Assembly: GCA_945643635.1 (NCBI GenBank)
Contig: CALZFC010000101.1
Coordinates: 529,001 to 593,000, forward strand
Length of the DNA: 64,000 nt
Source of the DNA: Allodiplogaster sudhausi
Lineage: Eukaryota; Nematoda; Chromadorea; Rhabditida; Diplogasteridae
Reading direction: 5' to 3'
The position numbers and the translations under genes were made by a program. Below are positions 53,465 through 64,000 of this stretch, one piece after another; within the stretch, counting starts at the first letter, position 1, and each line of letters begins with the position of its first letter. The notes under the pieces were generated by a model. That model was not told the origin of the DNA and searched no databases. It saw only the letters and a list, made by a program, of their open reading frames with translations.

Positions 53465-56369
53465 TTATTCGTTCTTCTGCTTCAGTCTAACGATGATTGA
53501 AGGGAACAACGAGAGAAGACGGCGAACTATGAAAAGTACGAGTCCTACAGCGGACAGAATTCCTCCTATCAAGACAGCGAAAATATCGAGGTTGTAGAAG
53601 GTAATAACGCTCATGTCGCGTCCAGCATGGCTGAGCTGGTCGAGAGGGCCAAAACGGGCCATGAACTCCATGTGGGAGACCAGTCTCTCGCGCACCGACT
53701 GAGGCTGCGATGAAACCATTTCGGCAACGGTTCGGGCTTTCTCGCGTAATCTGCGCAATCGTACATTTGATTCGGATTTCACCTTTGGTATATATGTACC
53801 TCTTTACCTTGAAAGAATTCATGTACATACTTTGTGAAGTTATGCGAAATGCATACTTACAGCAGAAAGCAGTCAGTCGAAGAAATTTTAACTTGCTAAT
53901 TTCGCTCAAATTTACAAAGTGTATCAGTGTGCGGAGGAAATTGATGAAGCATAACAAATAAAGAAGAAAACTTTGAACTGACAAGTCGCTGCCGATGAGA
54001 TCTCGAACAGCAGCGATGAGCTTATCGGAGTCAGCCAAGTCATCTCGCTTTAGAATGCTGCCGACTCCAATACGTTTGATCATCTCGGCGTTTCTTATTT
54101 GATCACCCATGACAGGGATGACCAGAGTAGGAACACCAGCCAGGACTGCTTCGTAGCAAGAACCAGCACCACCATGGGTCACGAAGGCAGAGAGACGAGG
54201 GTCGCCTGAAGAAATACCGAGAGAGAGAGAGTGAGAGAGAGAGAGAAGAAGAGCCAAGAAAGAGGGAAGGAGAGAGTAAGATAGAAAGAGAAAAGGAGAG
54301 AATGAGAGATGCTGAGAACTGACGCAGCAGATCGGTCTGCGGCAGCCAAGTGTGCGTGATGAGATTTGGAATGCCGGCGACGACGTTGTGCTCAGGCTTC
54401 TCATACTTCCACAGGAAAGTCACATTCGGAAGGGCCAGGGCCAGCGAGCGGATACTTTGCTGGAAAATTAGCAAGGTGTGTGGTATCCTTAAATTTTTTC
54501 AGCAAACCTTGAAACCTTCCGGCATTAAATGAGACAGCATAATTGAGCCGAAGGAAACGAGAACTGTACGCGGCCTCAGAGACAGCTCGGATGATAATGG
54601 CTGGATAATACATATATGAAAATTGTTGCGCTCATATGCATGTAGACATACATACATATATGCAAAACAAAATATCAGAACGATTTTATAACCTCCTGAA
54701 TTGCTTCCCACTTCGTCGGCAGTGCAATTCCGCCGATATCGATCATCTTTCTGCTTACGAGACGAGGGAAGTCGATCAGAGGCTCAGTGTTCAGGAAGAA
54801 GTAACTCGCATTCTTGATAACGTCCTTAAAGAAATAAATGATTGTCTTGATATCTTTCTGGTCATAATGTTTTCTGGAGACTTATAAAAAAAACTAGCCT
54901 TGATCCTCGGAAAGGGTGGGTAGTGCTCGTTGAAGAGAGCTTGCATGGCGTTGTTCATAATGTCTATGGAGTACTCCCAAGTGTACATCGTTCGCATATT
55001 GTGAAAGCGTTCATAAAAAGACATTTTATCGCCGTAGACCGAGAACAATGCTGAAAAGGACGTAACTATTAAAGGAGCACGAAATTCTATATTTGAATTT
55101 TCCTGACCCTCTAAATCATATGTTTCTCGCCCTAGTGTCACGCAAAAACGGTGCGAATTCTAGATTGAGTTTTTTTTAAACGTTTACTGACGTTGTCTTT
55201 CAATCAAAGGGGCGAATTCTAGATTGAGTTTTTTTTTAACGTTTACTGACGTTGTCTTTCAATCAAATCGATTTGTGCATAACTGATCAAGAGTATAATC
55301 CGAAGAGACTATTGATCCGATTGGTAGAGACGAGTTAAAGATTACGAGAAGGTTAAAAGGATTAAAAAGTCCATACCTGGCTGAAAGCTCGGAAAAGACG
55401 GCACACCAGTGATTAGAGACTCGTCAATGGAAGCCATGCTTTGTGTAACGGCAAATTTCTTTATGCCAAGCAAATGGAAGATGCCTGAAGAATAAAGAAT
55501 AAGAAGCAACCAGTGGGAAAAGTAAACAAAAAAATAAATAATTCATTATCTCACCAAATCCACAAATGTCAAGAACTTCGCCGAATGCTCCGTCAAACTT
55601 CTCGTTTCGTAAGCTCTCGAGGAGACCGGGCATTGTTAGTGTCACTAAATATTTATATTAATGACAATTATCTAAATCCTTAGTTTTACCTTCTATACAT
55701 TATATTCGCGTCATTATTGGAAATATTTATTGATAAAAGAGAGAAAATCAGCTGGGAAAATTTAAAGTAAACATACGTCGGCACTGCTCGACCAGATAGG
55801 GAGTCATGTTCCTCATTGGCTGAATGGATGCATTGATTTATAGATTGGAAAAAACCAAATTAATTATTTACTCGAGTTAAAAAAGAAACTACTTGAGATA
55901 TGTAAATACCTCAATGAAGACAGTCGGATCGCCCTGCGGTACGGTCCAGAGAAGATCACTGATGGTTGTCTCCTGCATTTTGCCGTACCCCCGGGAGAAC
56001 TCGTTCGGTGGGACGTGGATGATGCGTGCCAGTTTACTCGTCACGTTCTTGAGGCCGCCGTTCACCACCGGACTGAGCATCACCTGTAAAAGAGTGCGTA
56101 GGAGCAATACTTTTCCTTTGCTCATTAAAATAGTTGAACTTACAAAGGTATTATTAAAAAGGCAACAGTAAAGTCATAAATTAAATTTGCCGAAATATAA
56201 TTTAAAATCTGGCCACTTCATGGCCAGCCTCGACGAGGGCATCGGAAACTTTTCCTTGAAAGTTGGCATGGCTGTGTGCCATGATTGGATTCCATGCGAG
56301 GAACTTGAGAGCAGCGGCCGTCGGCAGGAGGGAAGTGGCGACCAAGAGGGTCACGAGCATCTCCCTCAT
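53465..56369 (-). CDS. UDP-glucuronosyltransferase 1
   Basis: About ten exons encode roughly 520 residues of a UGT, an ER-membrane enzyme that transfers glucuronic acid or glucose from UDP-sugar to small lipophilic molecules. The ATG at 56369 gives the signal peptide MREMLVTLLVATSLLPTAAA, then LKFLAWNPIMAHSHANFQGK. Middle exons include NVTSKLARIIHVPPNEFSRG, GLLESLRNEKFDGAFGEVLD, YGDKMSFYERFHNMRT and RKMIDIGGIALPT. The donor-binding part has TVLVSFGSIM, NLITHTWLPQTDLL, DPRLSAFVTHGGAGSCYEAV and VPTLVIPVMGDQIRNAEM. The C-terminus has a membrane span (DIFAVLIGGILSAVGLVLFI) and a basic tail ending KQKNE, as in family members. Introns are CT-rich on the coding strand. Paralogue of 60247-62857. Confidence 0.92.
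55153..55266. repeat. 59-bp tandem duplication in UGT1 intron
   Basis: GCGAATTCTAGATTGAGTTT through TTTACTGACGTTGTCTTTCA occurs twice, at 55153 and 55212. Confidence 0.9.
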
Positions 56370-57395
56370 TCTGGTAGATAACAACAGCTCGTTTGTTCAG
56401 AGCAAGATATAAGTTCGTGTACACCCAAATGAAATGGGTGAATGCACGAAAAGCTTGGATTGATAATTGTAACCGTGTTGAAAGGAAAAGAAAGAAGATT
56501 CAAGTGATCAAGAATGTGGTCCAGCGAAAGCTTCCACGAATCAAGAGGGAGCGGAAGAGGGAAAAGAGAAAGAGCATCGTTATTGTGTGCGCAGGTTCAC
56601 AAGAAGTCACAAGTGTTCTCAAGAATATTGCACAATATTTGCCCGTACCAACAACTCGTTCGCATTTATACGCATACGAGAAAAAGAAATAGATCGACTG
56701 GCATGAAAATAGATAAGAGATCGAAAGAAGGTAAGACACGAAGATAAGGCATGGAGAGGGAAGTAGACAGACACGTGAAAAGCGTCGAAGCAAAGAACTC
56801 GAAATGAGGAAGGGAAGTCTGATCGGAATGAACTCGGATTGTGAGAGATAGACAAATGAACTCTTGACTGATAACAGCGTTGGCTCCCACGAATGGAGCG
56901 AGATGTATGCGATCTTCTCTATATTTATTGCGAGCGGAGAGCAAGGGACGGTGGGAGGGCTTAACCCTCGTGGTCACAGACAAGTTGTGCATGTTCCGTT
57001 TTGTGCAGAGTTGTGAGTGGCGCGCGAAACTGAGTGAATCCTTTGTCAGTACGGCTGCAGTGATTTCAGATTAGCAAGTGTTCGATAGCCTCGCCTTTTT
57101 CTAGACGCAAGCTAGAAACTAGAGATGAATAGAAAATAAATAGAAATGTGTGGTGCAATGTTGTGCAATAAGGTCTGAGACAAGAAAAACCAATTGTAAG
57201 ATCAGCATGAGGTGCGCAATTAATCAAACAGACAGCAAATCAGAATTCGAAATTTTGTTTTCACATCTTCTGCGCTAATCCACTAATCCACTTGCATTGA
57301 ACGTTATGATGTTCTTTTTCACAGATCCTTGAATAAGAGAATTGTTTATTCAAAATTACTCGAGAGCTTTGTTGAGATCGACAATTTAAATACTA
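56370..57395. other. Intergenic upstream of UGT1
   Basis: No exon recognised; purine-rich 56470-56780 on the plus strand. No clear TATA box near the ATG at 56369. Confidence 0.45.
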
Positions 57396-57663
57396 CACAC
57401 AAGAAAATAAAGCGTTGAGAACGCGTTTTGGCCATATCGTTGGGGTTGAAAGCGTTGAGAATGACGCTTTTAGAGGCGCCTCGGCCGACTTTTTGGAAAG
57501 CGTAGACCCCCCAACGCTTTTCAGGTTTGCAAAGCGTTGATCGCAACGATTTTCAGCTTTGCAAAGCGTTGATCGCAACGCTTTTCATTGCAAAGCGTTG
57601 CGGAGTACGCTTCCCAAAATTATCTGCGATCGGCTTCTCTCTTCATTACCACTATCATTCGCA

Positions 57664-57703
<40 letters not shown>

Positions 57704-58900
57704 ACTGTCTCTCTCACTCTCTTTCACTTTCTCTTCACTGTCTCTCTCGTTCTCTCTCTCTCTCTCTGTCTCTCTCTTCACTGTCTCTCTTATTTAACAG
57801 GTTGTTAACTCTTCCACTTTGTCTAACATTCGTCGTGTTAATGATTTGGAAAAGAAAAAAAAACATTTAGTCACATTAATGGAGATTGAAAGCTTTTGGG
57901 TTTTGGAAAGCGTTAGAAATACTCTGCGGCCGGAAAATTGTTTTCTGATAAGTATTGAAATCATATGACACACTAAATATGTATTTAATTTCGTGATATT
58001 TTTTGGTCTCCAACTCTTTTAGTTTTGTTTATATTGTTAATTTGACGTAGCTGAATAAGCTACTCACTTCCTCTTTCATCTTCGATTCGACAAGGAAGTC
58101 GCTGACCTTTGGGGCTTTCTCTGTCTGCTCATGCAAGTTCCGACCTACGCGCCAAAATCGAATACGGCAAATGTGTTAGCAAGGCGGATCAATACCCTCT
58201 TTTCGTCTGGTACAGTGAATGGAGCCTAGTTATACAGCGAAATTGTACAGTGAAGGATAGAAATCGTGGCCTTCTCACTTATTTCTATTTTGCTAATTTT
58301 AACTTTGTTGACTATCTTATATTCTATGTGCTTTGCTTTAGAATTCACTCATCGTGGAAGGGTTGAACTTTTACCTCGTACGAATTAATCCTCGCTCAGT
58401 TTTTCTGTCTACTAGTCGTTGTTTGACTAATTTCTGTAAAAAATTCCTTGTTCTTTTTGACCTATATTTATTCTATTTCAGAAAAAAATGCCGTTGTTAG
58501 ATGTGTACCGGGTTTTAAATCTGTGAATAAGTCTCCCTATGCTTGTAAATGTTGCATTCTTGTTCTGTTTGAAGGATTGTTATTTCCTGTACTCACACAA
58601 AAATAAACTGTAATATCGAGCTTGAGTCGTAAGGGCTTGAAAATTTTATTCCCTACAATCACTTTCTTCAATTTTTTTTTCAATTTATACGGTGTAACAT
58701 GGAACACTAGATGTAACACACGTGGTAAAATGAGAAGTAAAAAGAGAAGAAAAGAAAAGAAATAATAATGGAAACTAAGACGAAGACATATGTTTTTTTT
58801 TTCGTTATATTCTTCGTCGCCTAACATAACCACTGTTTACTCACTCTCTTCCTCTGTCTCTCTCTCTCTTTCTCTCTCTCTTCCTCTGTCTCTCTCTCTC

Positions 58901-58933
<33 letters not shown>

Positions 58934-59031
58934 GTCTCTCGGCACTGCATGCTGATCGATCGCATCCGACCCCACTTGAAATGCTGTATCCATCTGTCTT
59001 TCCTTCTCTCGCCTTCTTCTCTCTCTCGCCT

Positions 59032-59069
<38 letters not shown>

Positions 59070-59111
59070 TCTCTCTCTTTCTCTGTCTGTCGTTCTCTGT
59101 GCCTGTCTCTG

Positions 59112-59143
<32 letters not shown>

Positions 59144-59849
59144 TCTCTCCCTCTCCGCAGTGAGCAAGACAATGAGTGCATGTATAATCGCAAAGTATTT
59201 CGCTCATTAGCACACATTCAGCAACTATTACTATGCAAATTACCGTTCTCACGCATCTCAAACAACTTACAATTAACAGGCTGTGAATGAAGGCGAAACA
59301 CAAATCTTCCACTTTGTTTTACATTTGTAGTGTTAATTATTCGAAAAAACATTTAGTATCATTAATAGACATGGACAGAGGGAGAAGAAAAGAGATGAGA
59401 GAGAAAGAGAGGCGAGAGAACGAAAGAGAGATGAGAGAGAGAAAGAAAGATGAGAGAGAGAGAGAAGAACATCTGTGCACAAATGACCTGGGGGGGCCCT
59501 ATCACTAGGTTATCCAATGCCGGAAGGTTCTTGGGTGGGTTGGTGGCCTGGTGGTTAACGTGGGAAAATTGCGCGCGGGGGGTGGTGGTTCGGGTTCGGT
59601 CAGGAGCAAAATGTCTTTCTCTCTCTCTCTCTGTCTACCTCTAGGTTCAAGCGACGACAACGACTCCCTACATCGCAACGGATAACAGGTTAGCTAATTA
59701 ATCGACTTTTGCGAACTTTATTTTAGTTTTATTCTATTTAACTGTTGTTTTGGTCACAGAAGGGCCGAAAACAGTTAAATATGCTGTTCGCAAAAGTGAG
59801 ATAATTAGCAAAACCTGATCCGGAGGATGGTGGAGGCAGAGACGATAGA

Positions 59850-59880
<31 letters not shown>

Positions 59881-60127
59881 GATAGAGAGAGAGAGAGTGA
59901 TAAATGAGCGAGAATTAGGCGGTGGACGGTGCAGGTGCGATGATGAGACGAAAGCGTTAGTCTCAACGCTTTGCCCTCACCGAGGGCTTCTAACGCTTTC
60001 TTACCCAACGCTTTCAAACCAACGCTTTGAAATGACCCGATTCCTACGGTCCTAACCGTTAGGATTTTCTATGACGATTCAAACCGTAGCCAAAAGCGTA
60101 GTTTTCAACGCTTTCTTTTCTTGTGTG
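57396..60127. mobile_element. 2.7-kb TA-flanked composite repeat with AACGCTTT motif ends
   Basis: The left end CACACAAGAAAATAAAGCGT and the right end ACGCTTTCTTTTCTTGTGTG are inverted repeats, each flanked by TA. Subterminal zones (57411-57610 and about 59950-60115) contain many AAGCGTTG/CAACGCTTT units in both orientations. The interior has CT and GA microsatellites, a duplicated TCTTCCACTTTGT block (57808 and 59309) and a tRNA-like stretch, but no transposase. Best read as a large non-autonomous element or nested set. Confidence 0.6.
59534..59601 (+). other. tRNA-like (possible SINE head) stretch
   Basis: TGGCCTGGTGGTTAACGTGG resembles a tRNA A box, and GGTTCGGGTTC about 32 bases later resembles a B box. 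The acceptor stem does not pair convincingly, so it is not called as a tRNA gene; a tRNA-derived repeat or decayed tRNA is possible. Confidence 0.3.
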
Positions 60128-60246
60128 TATGTTAATGAAAATGTACATAGAAGACCATGGCAAGTTGATAATGTACTATTGCAAAAAAATACTTACAAAC
60201 ATTCATGCAACATTAAATAAAATATATCTTTCCTTACGATATGAAA

Positions 60247-62857
60247 TTATTCACTCTTATCCTTTTGCCTAATGACAATTAAATGGAATTGCCTGATTAC
60301 TATGAGAACGATAAAGAGAATAATTCCTACAGCAGTAAGCACTCCTCCAATCAGGACGGCGAAAATGTCAAGATTGTAGAACTTGACTTTGCTCATGTCG
60401 CGTCCAGCATGGCTGAGCTGGTCGAGAGGGCCGAAACGGGCCATGAACTCCATGTGGGAGACCAGTCTCTCGCGCACTGACTGAGGCTGCGATTTCACCA
60501 TTTCGGCCACGGTCCGCGCACTCTCGCGGTATCTAAATGGCAAATAGTTTTTAATGCGTTTTGAATGAAGAAATTGCTTACTTTTCATTGTCGAGAACAT
60601 CTCTGACGGCCTGAATAAGCTTGGCAGAATCAGCCAAGTCATCCCTCTTCAGCACTTTTCCCGTTCCAATTCGCCTGATCATCTCTCCGTTTCTCATTTG
60701 GTCGGCCATGACAGGAATTACTAGGGATGGAATGCCGGCAAGAACTGTTTCGTAGGAAGAACCAGCACCGCCGTGGGTGATAAAGGCAGAGAGACGAGGA
60801 TCTCCTGAAACAGATAGAGAGAGAGAGAGAGAGAGAGAAGAGAGAGGGAGAAAGAGAGAGAAAGAAAGAGGAGATAGAGGAAGAGGGAGAGAGAGAAAGA
60901 GAGATGCTGAGAACTGACGCAGCAGATCGGTCTGCGGCAGCCAAGTGTGCGTGATGAGATTTGGAATGCCAGCGGCGACGTTATGCTCAGGCTTCTCATA
61001 CTTCCACAGGAAAGTCACATTCGGAAGGGCCAGGGCCAGCGAGCGGATACTTTGCTGCAAATTTGGAACCGATTTTTATTATGATTATTCGAAACTATAA
61101 AATATTTGCTACCTTAAATTGTTCGGGCATCAGATGAGAGAGCATGACGGAACCGAAGGAGATGAGAACAGAACGAGGCCGAACCGACAACTCGGACGAT
61201 AAAGGCTGATAATGTAGAATGTCAAAGTAAGAATCGTTAATATACAAACATTTATATTAATATTTCTATAATATATGTATTTACGCATATCGCTAACCTC
61301 CTGAATCGGTTGCCACTTCGTTGGCAGTGCAATTCCGCCGATATCGATCATCTTTCTGCTTACGATACGAGGGAAGTCAATCAAGGGCTCAGTGTTCAGG
61401 AAGAAGTAACTCGCATTCTTGAGGATATCCTGAATGCGGTCGATTTAGAATAAGCATTGGTTGATTTCAATTAGATTTGAAAGATTTAAATTATCTGCAG
61501 TGGATGATAATCTAGCCTGAATTTTTGGTGTGCCCGGAGAGAAGTGATCGAAGAGTTCGTGAACTCCGTCAAACACCGCTTCCCATGCGAGTTGCACACC
61601 ATGTATCGTGCGAAGGTTGTAGAGTCGCTCCCAGAACGACATCTTATCGCCGTACATGGACATTACGCCTAGAAATTTTTTCGAAAGAAGCATCTAGTAT
61701 CCCTAAATCCCGTAATTACGAAGAAAACAGCTACCGCAGCAAGTGCGCGACTTTCTGAGGAGGAGCTCTCTCGAGCTTCTAACCTGGTTGGAAGCTTGGG
61801 AAGAGCGGTACGCCCGTCACTGCTGAGTCGTCCAGCGAAGCGACGCTCGCGGTCAGCGCAAATTTCTTGATACCGAGGAGATGGAAGATACCTGTCATGC
61901 TATTCATCTTCAGAAAACTGGCCAAATGTTTATGAAGATTCCATTTTGAGCTTAACTATTTCATGATATATCAATTGGGAGACCTTTTTGAACTTCCTTT
62001 TCATTTCCCGTGAATCAAAACAACGCTTTCGCCATAGTAGTCAGCATGGCTGGCCTACATAGTATGTTGTAAATATCGAATTTTTCAACTGACATTTTAC
62101 TGAAAAAAGACTTGCAATCAGTTTGCTTCTTTAAAGAAAATAAGTAAGCGTAGCCTGACCAAATCCGCAAGGATCCATCTCTTCCCCGAAGGCGCCGTCA
62201 AACTTTTCCTCCCGTAGGCTTTCTAGAAGACCCGGCGAGGTTAGTGTCACTGAAATATAAAGTTTATGCAAATATAAAGTTGATGCCTTCTATTAATTAA
62301 AACTAACAGCGACATTGCTCGACATAATACGGAGTTATTTGTCTCATCGGCTGAAATTTGTGTATATTTAGAACGCTTGAATGAGTAGCTTAAATCAAAA
62401 TCGATTTTGTAGAATAGAAGAAGGCAGCAATATTTATTGTCCAGATAGTGATGTGTGACCTCAATGAAGGAATAAGGGTCTGCTTGTTCGCTCGTCCAGA
62501 AATCTTCGCTAAGTGTCGCCTCGAAGATTCGGCTGTACTCCTTGGTGAAGTTGTTCGGTGGGACGTGAATGATTCGTGCCAATTTGCTGGTGACGTTCTT
62601 GATGTCGATGTTCAAGACTGGACTGAGCATTACCTGAGAAGGGTTCATTTCTCTTTTAAGGCTCATTCAATGAGTTTACGATTAGAAATGGAACTGACAA
62701 CTTCGTGGCCAGCCTCGACGAGTGCGTCGGAAATCTTGCCCTGGAAGTTGGCGTGGCTGTGCGCTAGGATTGGATTCCACGCGAGAAACTTGAGAGCAGT
62801 GGCGGGTGGCAGAAGAGACGCCATGAGGATTGAGAGTAATAGTTGCGGCTTTGTCAT
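60247..62857 (-). CDS. UDP-glucuronosyltransferase 2
   Basis: Paralogue of UGT1 with the same exon order. The ATG at 62857 gives the signal peptide MTKPQLLLSILMASLLPPAT, then ALKFLAWNPILAHSHANFQG. Middle exons: NVTSKLARIIHVPPNNFTKE, GLLESLREEKFDGAFGEEMD, YGDKMSFWERLYNLRTIHGV and RKMIDIGGIALPT. The UDP-sugar-binding half has NLITHTWLPQTDLL, DPRLSAFITHGGAGSSYETV and IPSLVIPVMADQMRNGEM. A C-terminal membrane span (DIFAVLIGGVLTAVGIILFI) is followed by a short basic tail ending RQKDKSE. Some exons are almost identical to UGT1 at the DNA level while others differ widely. It is transcribed towards UGT1, with the 57396-60127 element in between. Confidence 0.92.
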
Positions 62858-64000
62858 TCTGCTTGGATTATCTATTGAATATCAACAGCACAGTTCATTA
62901 TTACACTACAATTTGATAATCTAGTTTACATGGATGAACATACAGGTACATCATTTTGTCGAGAAAACTAAAAGGGTCTTACTGCAACTCTCTTGCGATT
63001 GAGAGAGCCTTGTAAAGAAACGCGAGGCAGGAGACTATAAAACGGCCCTGGTGAGAAGATGCTGTCTAATCATTTACAGCGTTCGTCTGACAATTCAATC
63101 ACCATTGACACATGTGTATTTTCGTGACGATCTGTGAGCCGAAAGTGGAAGAGATGTTAAAGATGGCCAAGAGATCAGGCAGGAAGTGAGACGAGAGAAC
63201 AAGAGGATCACAACTGGATACAACCCCACCCGAGCAAGATAACACCATGAGAAGCGCAACGGCATTGATATCACTCCATATTACTATTTCATGCAGAGTT
63301 CGATTAAGAAGAACAGTCTACAAAGAATTTATTGAGCAATTAACACAACTGTTGTTAGTGTGTTTGACACAATAATATCTTTTTTATGCTACATATTAAA
63401 GGAAGTATCTGACGAAAAAATTCTTCTTGTATATTCCCATATGATCAAGTCTTACAGAAAAGATTAGAAGTGGTCCGGCTTTATGACAGTCAGTATTTAG
63501 CCAGAAATTTGCACTTGTTTTTTTTGGAATACGGCAGAAAACGTCTCTGTTGATGCGCCCGGTGTATGTTCAAATCCATGCAAGGAGCGCCAACGGGTTG
63601 GAAGAAGAGGCAGTGTCTTCCCGTCCTGCCCACTTACAATTAGCACCCCATTTTCACCAAGGGATGAGAGATACAGACGTTAGAGACAAGCGAGACAGTG
63701 AAAGAAACAAAAGAGAGGTTAGATACACATACATACATATGTACATTTCAAATCTGAAATTTTGTAGCGGGCTCCAAATCACAACTCTTCTAGTTGGGAA
63801 TTTTACACTATTTGAAACTTGGTTTTTTGTCAGATACGGTTTTTTTTCTTTCATCGGATACTTCCTTTAATTGAAATTGAAATTAAGGAACGATAAGCAA
63901 AGTTGTTTCGATGGAATTATAGCAACTTTATTCACCAACATCTAATTAGACGTATTCAAAACCTTGAAATGAAATGCAAATTACCTATTAAGTACTCGGG
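62858..64000. other. Right-end intergenic region
   Basis: No gene seen on either strand. Contains the upstream region of UGT2 and one MITE (63396-63870). Confidence 0.45.
63396..63870. mobile_element. 475-bp MITE with TTAAAGGAAGTATC ends
   Basis: The left TTAAAGGAAGTATCTGACGA and the right TCATCGGATACTTCCTTTAA form inverted ends with two mismatches; an inner GTCAGATACGG also pairs. Noncoding. Confidence 0.65.

Noticed and set aside
59450..59644. Short plus-strand ORF within the composite element as a transposase remnant
   Set aside because: It translates a GA tract and the tRNA-like stretch; no transposase motif such as DDE residues is visible.
63541..63600. tRNA-like B box (GTTCAAATCC)
   Set aside because: No A box at the right distance and no acceptor stem.

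Overview
This window is nuclear DNA of an animal, most likely a rhabditid-type nematode. Genes are broken by many short introns with TTTCAG-type acceptors. The gene content is a nematode mix: a STAT factor, sperm-type PP1 phosphatases, a small MSP-domain protein of the SSP class, a sperm-style tyrosine phosphatase family and UDP-glucuronosyltransferases. The species cannot be named from sequence alone. Exon models were read by eye; start and stop codons are firmer than individual splice sites.

Layout: 0.9-8.3 kb holds a complete STAT gene (+) whose introns carry a MITE and a 1.7 kb foldback element. 9.3-9.9 kb holds a small lysine-rich orphan gene (+). 10.1-11.7 kb holds a zinc-finger remnant and two MITEs. 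11.7-18.2 kb is the most striking region: two inverted 2,430-bp arms, with one mismatch found by eye, each carry a full sperm-type PP1 gene with its own TATA box. They flank a 1.66 kb spacer that holds an SSP-type MSP-domain gene, and a truncated second SSP copy lies just outside the right arm. 18.7-23.6 kb holds broken or orphan coding pieces (a plastin-like relic, a 187-aa ORF, a degenerate gene).

23.8-29.6 kb and 44.3-50.7 kb are two copies of one segmental duplication. Each has a secreted Thr/Pro/Tyr-rich protein gene, a PTP-like pseudophosphatase gene and a relic first exon of the 9.3 kb gene. Between them lie an unknown gene with heptad repeats (29.9-33.1 kb), a third PTP pseudophosphatase (33.6-35.9 kb), a 31-bp minisatellite inside a putative small membrane-protein gene (36.3-37.8 kb), a Tyr/Pro/Gln-rich protein gene (38.7-41.0 kb) and a divergent PP1-like gene (41.5-44.1 kb). 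At 50.74 kb the first duplication abuts a truncated copy of the 38.3-39.5 kb region, which contains a MITE with an 8-bp target duplication and a 430-bp tandem duplication.

53.5-62.9 kb holds two UDP-glucuronosyltransferase genes (-), separated by a 2.7 kb TA-flanked composite element built around an AACGCTTT motif.

Taken together, much of the window looks like a germline or sperm-biased gene island (PP1, SSP and PTP-like genes) reshaped by inverted, tandem and segmental duplication and by non-autonomous transposons. Sperm expression is inferred from the families, not seen. The PP1 enzymes keep their catalytic residues, while all three PTP-like proteins have lost the nucleophilic cysteine, so any role for the latter would be in binding rather than catalysis.
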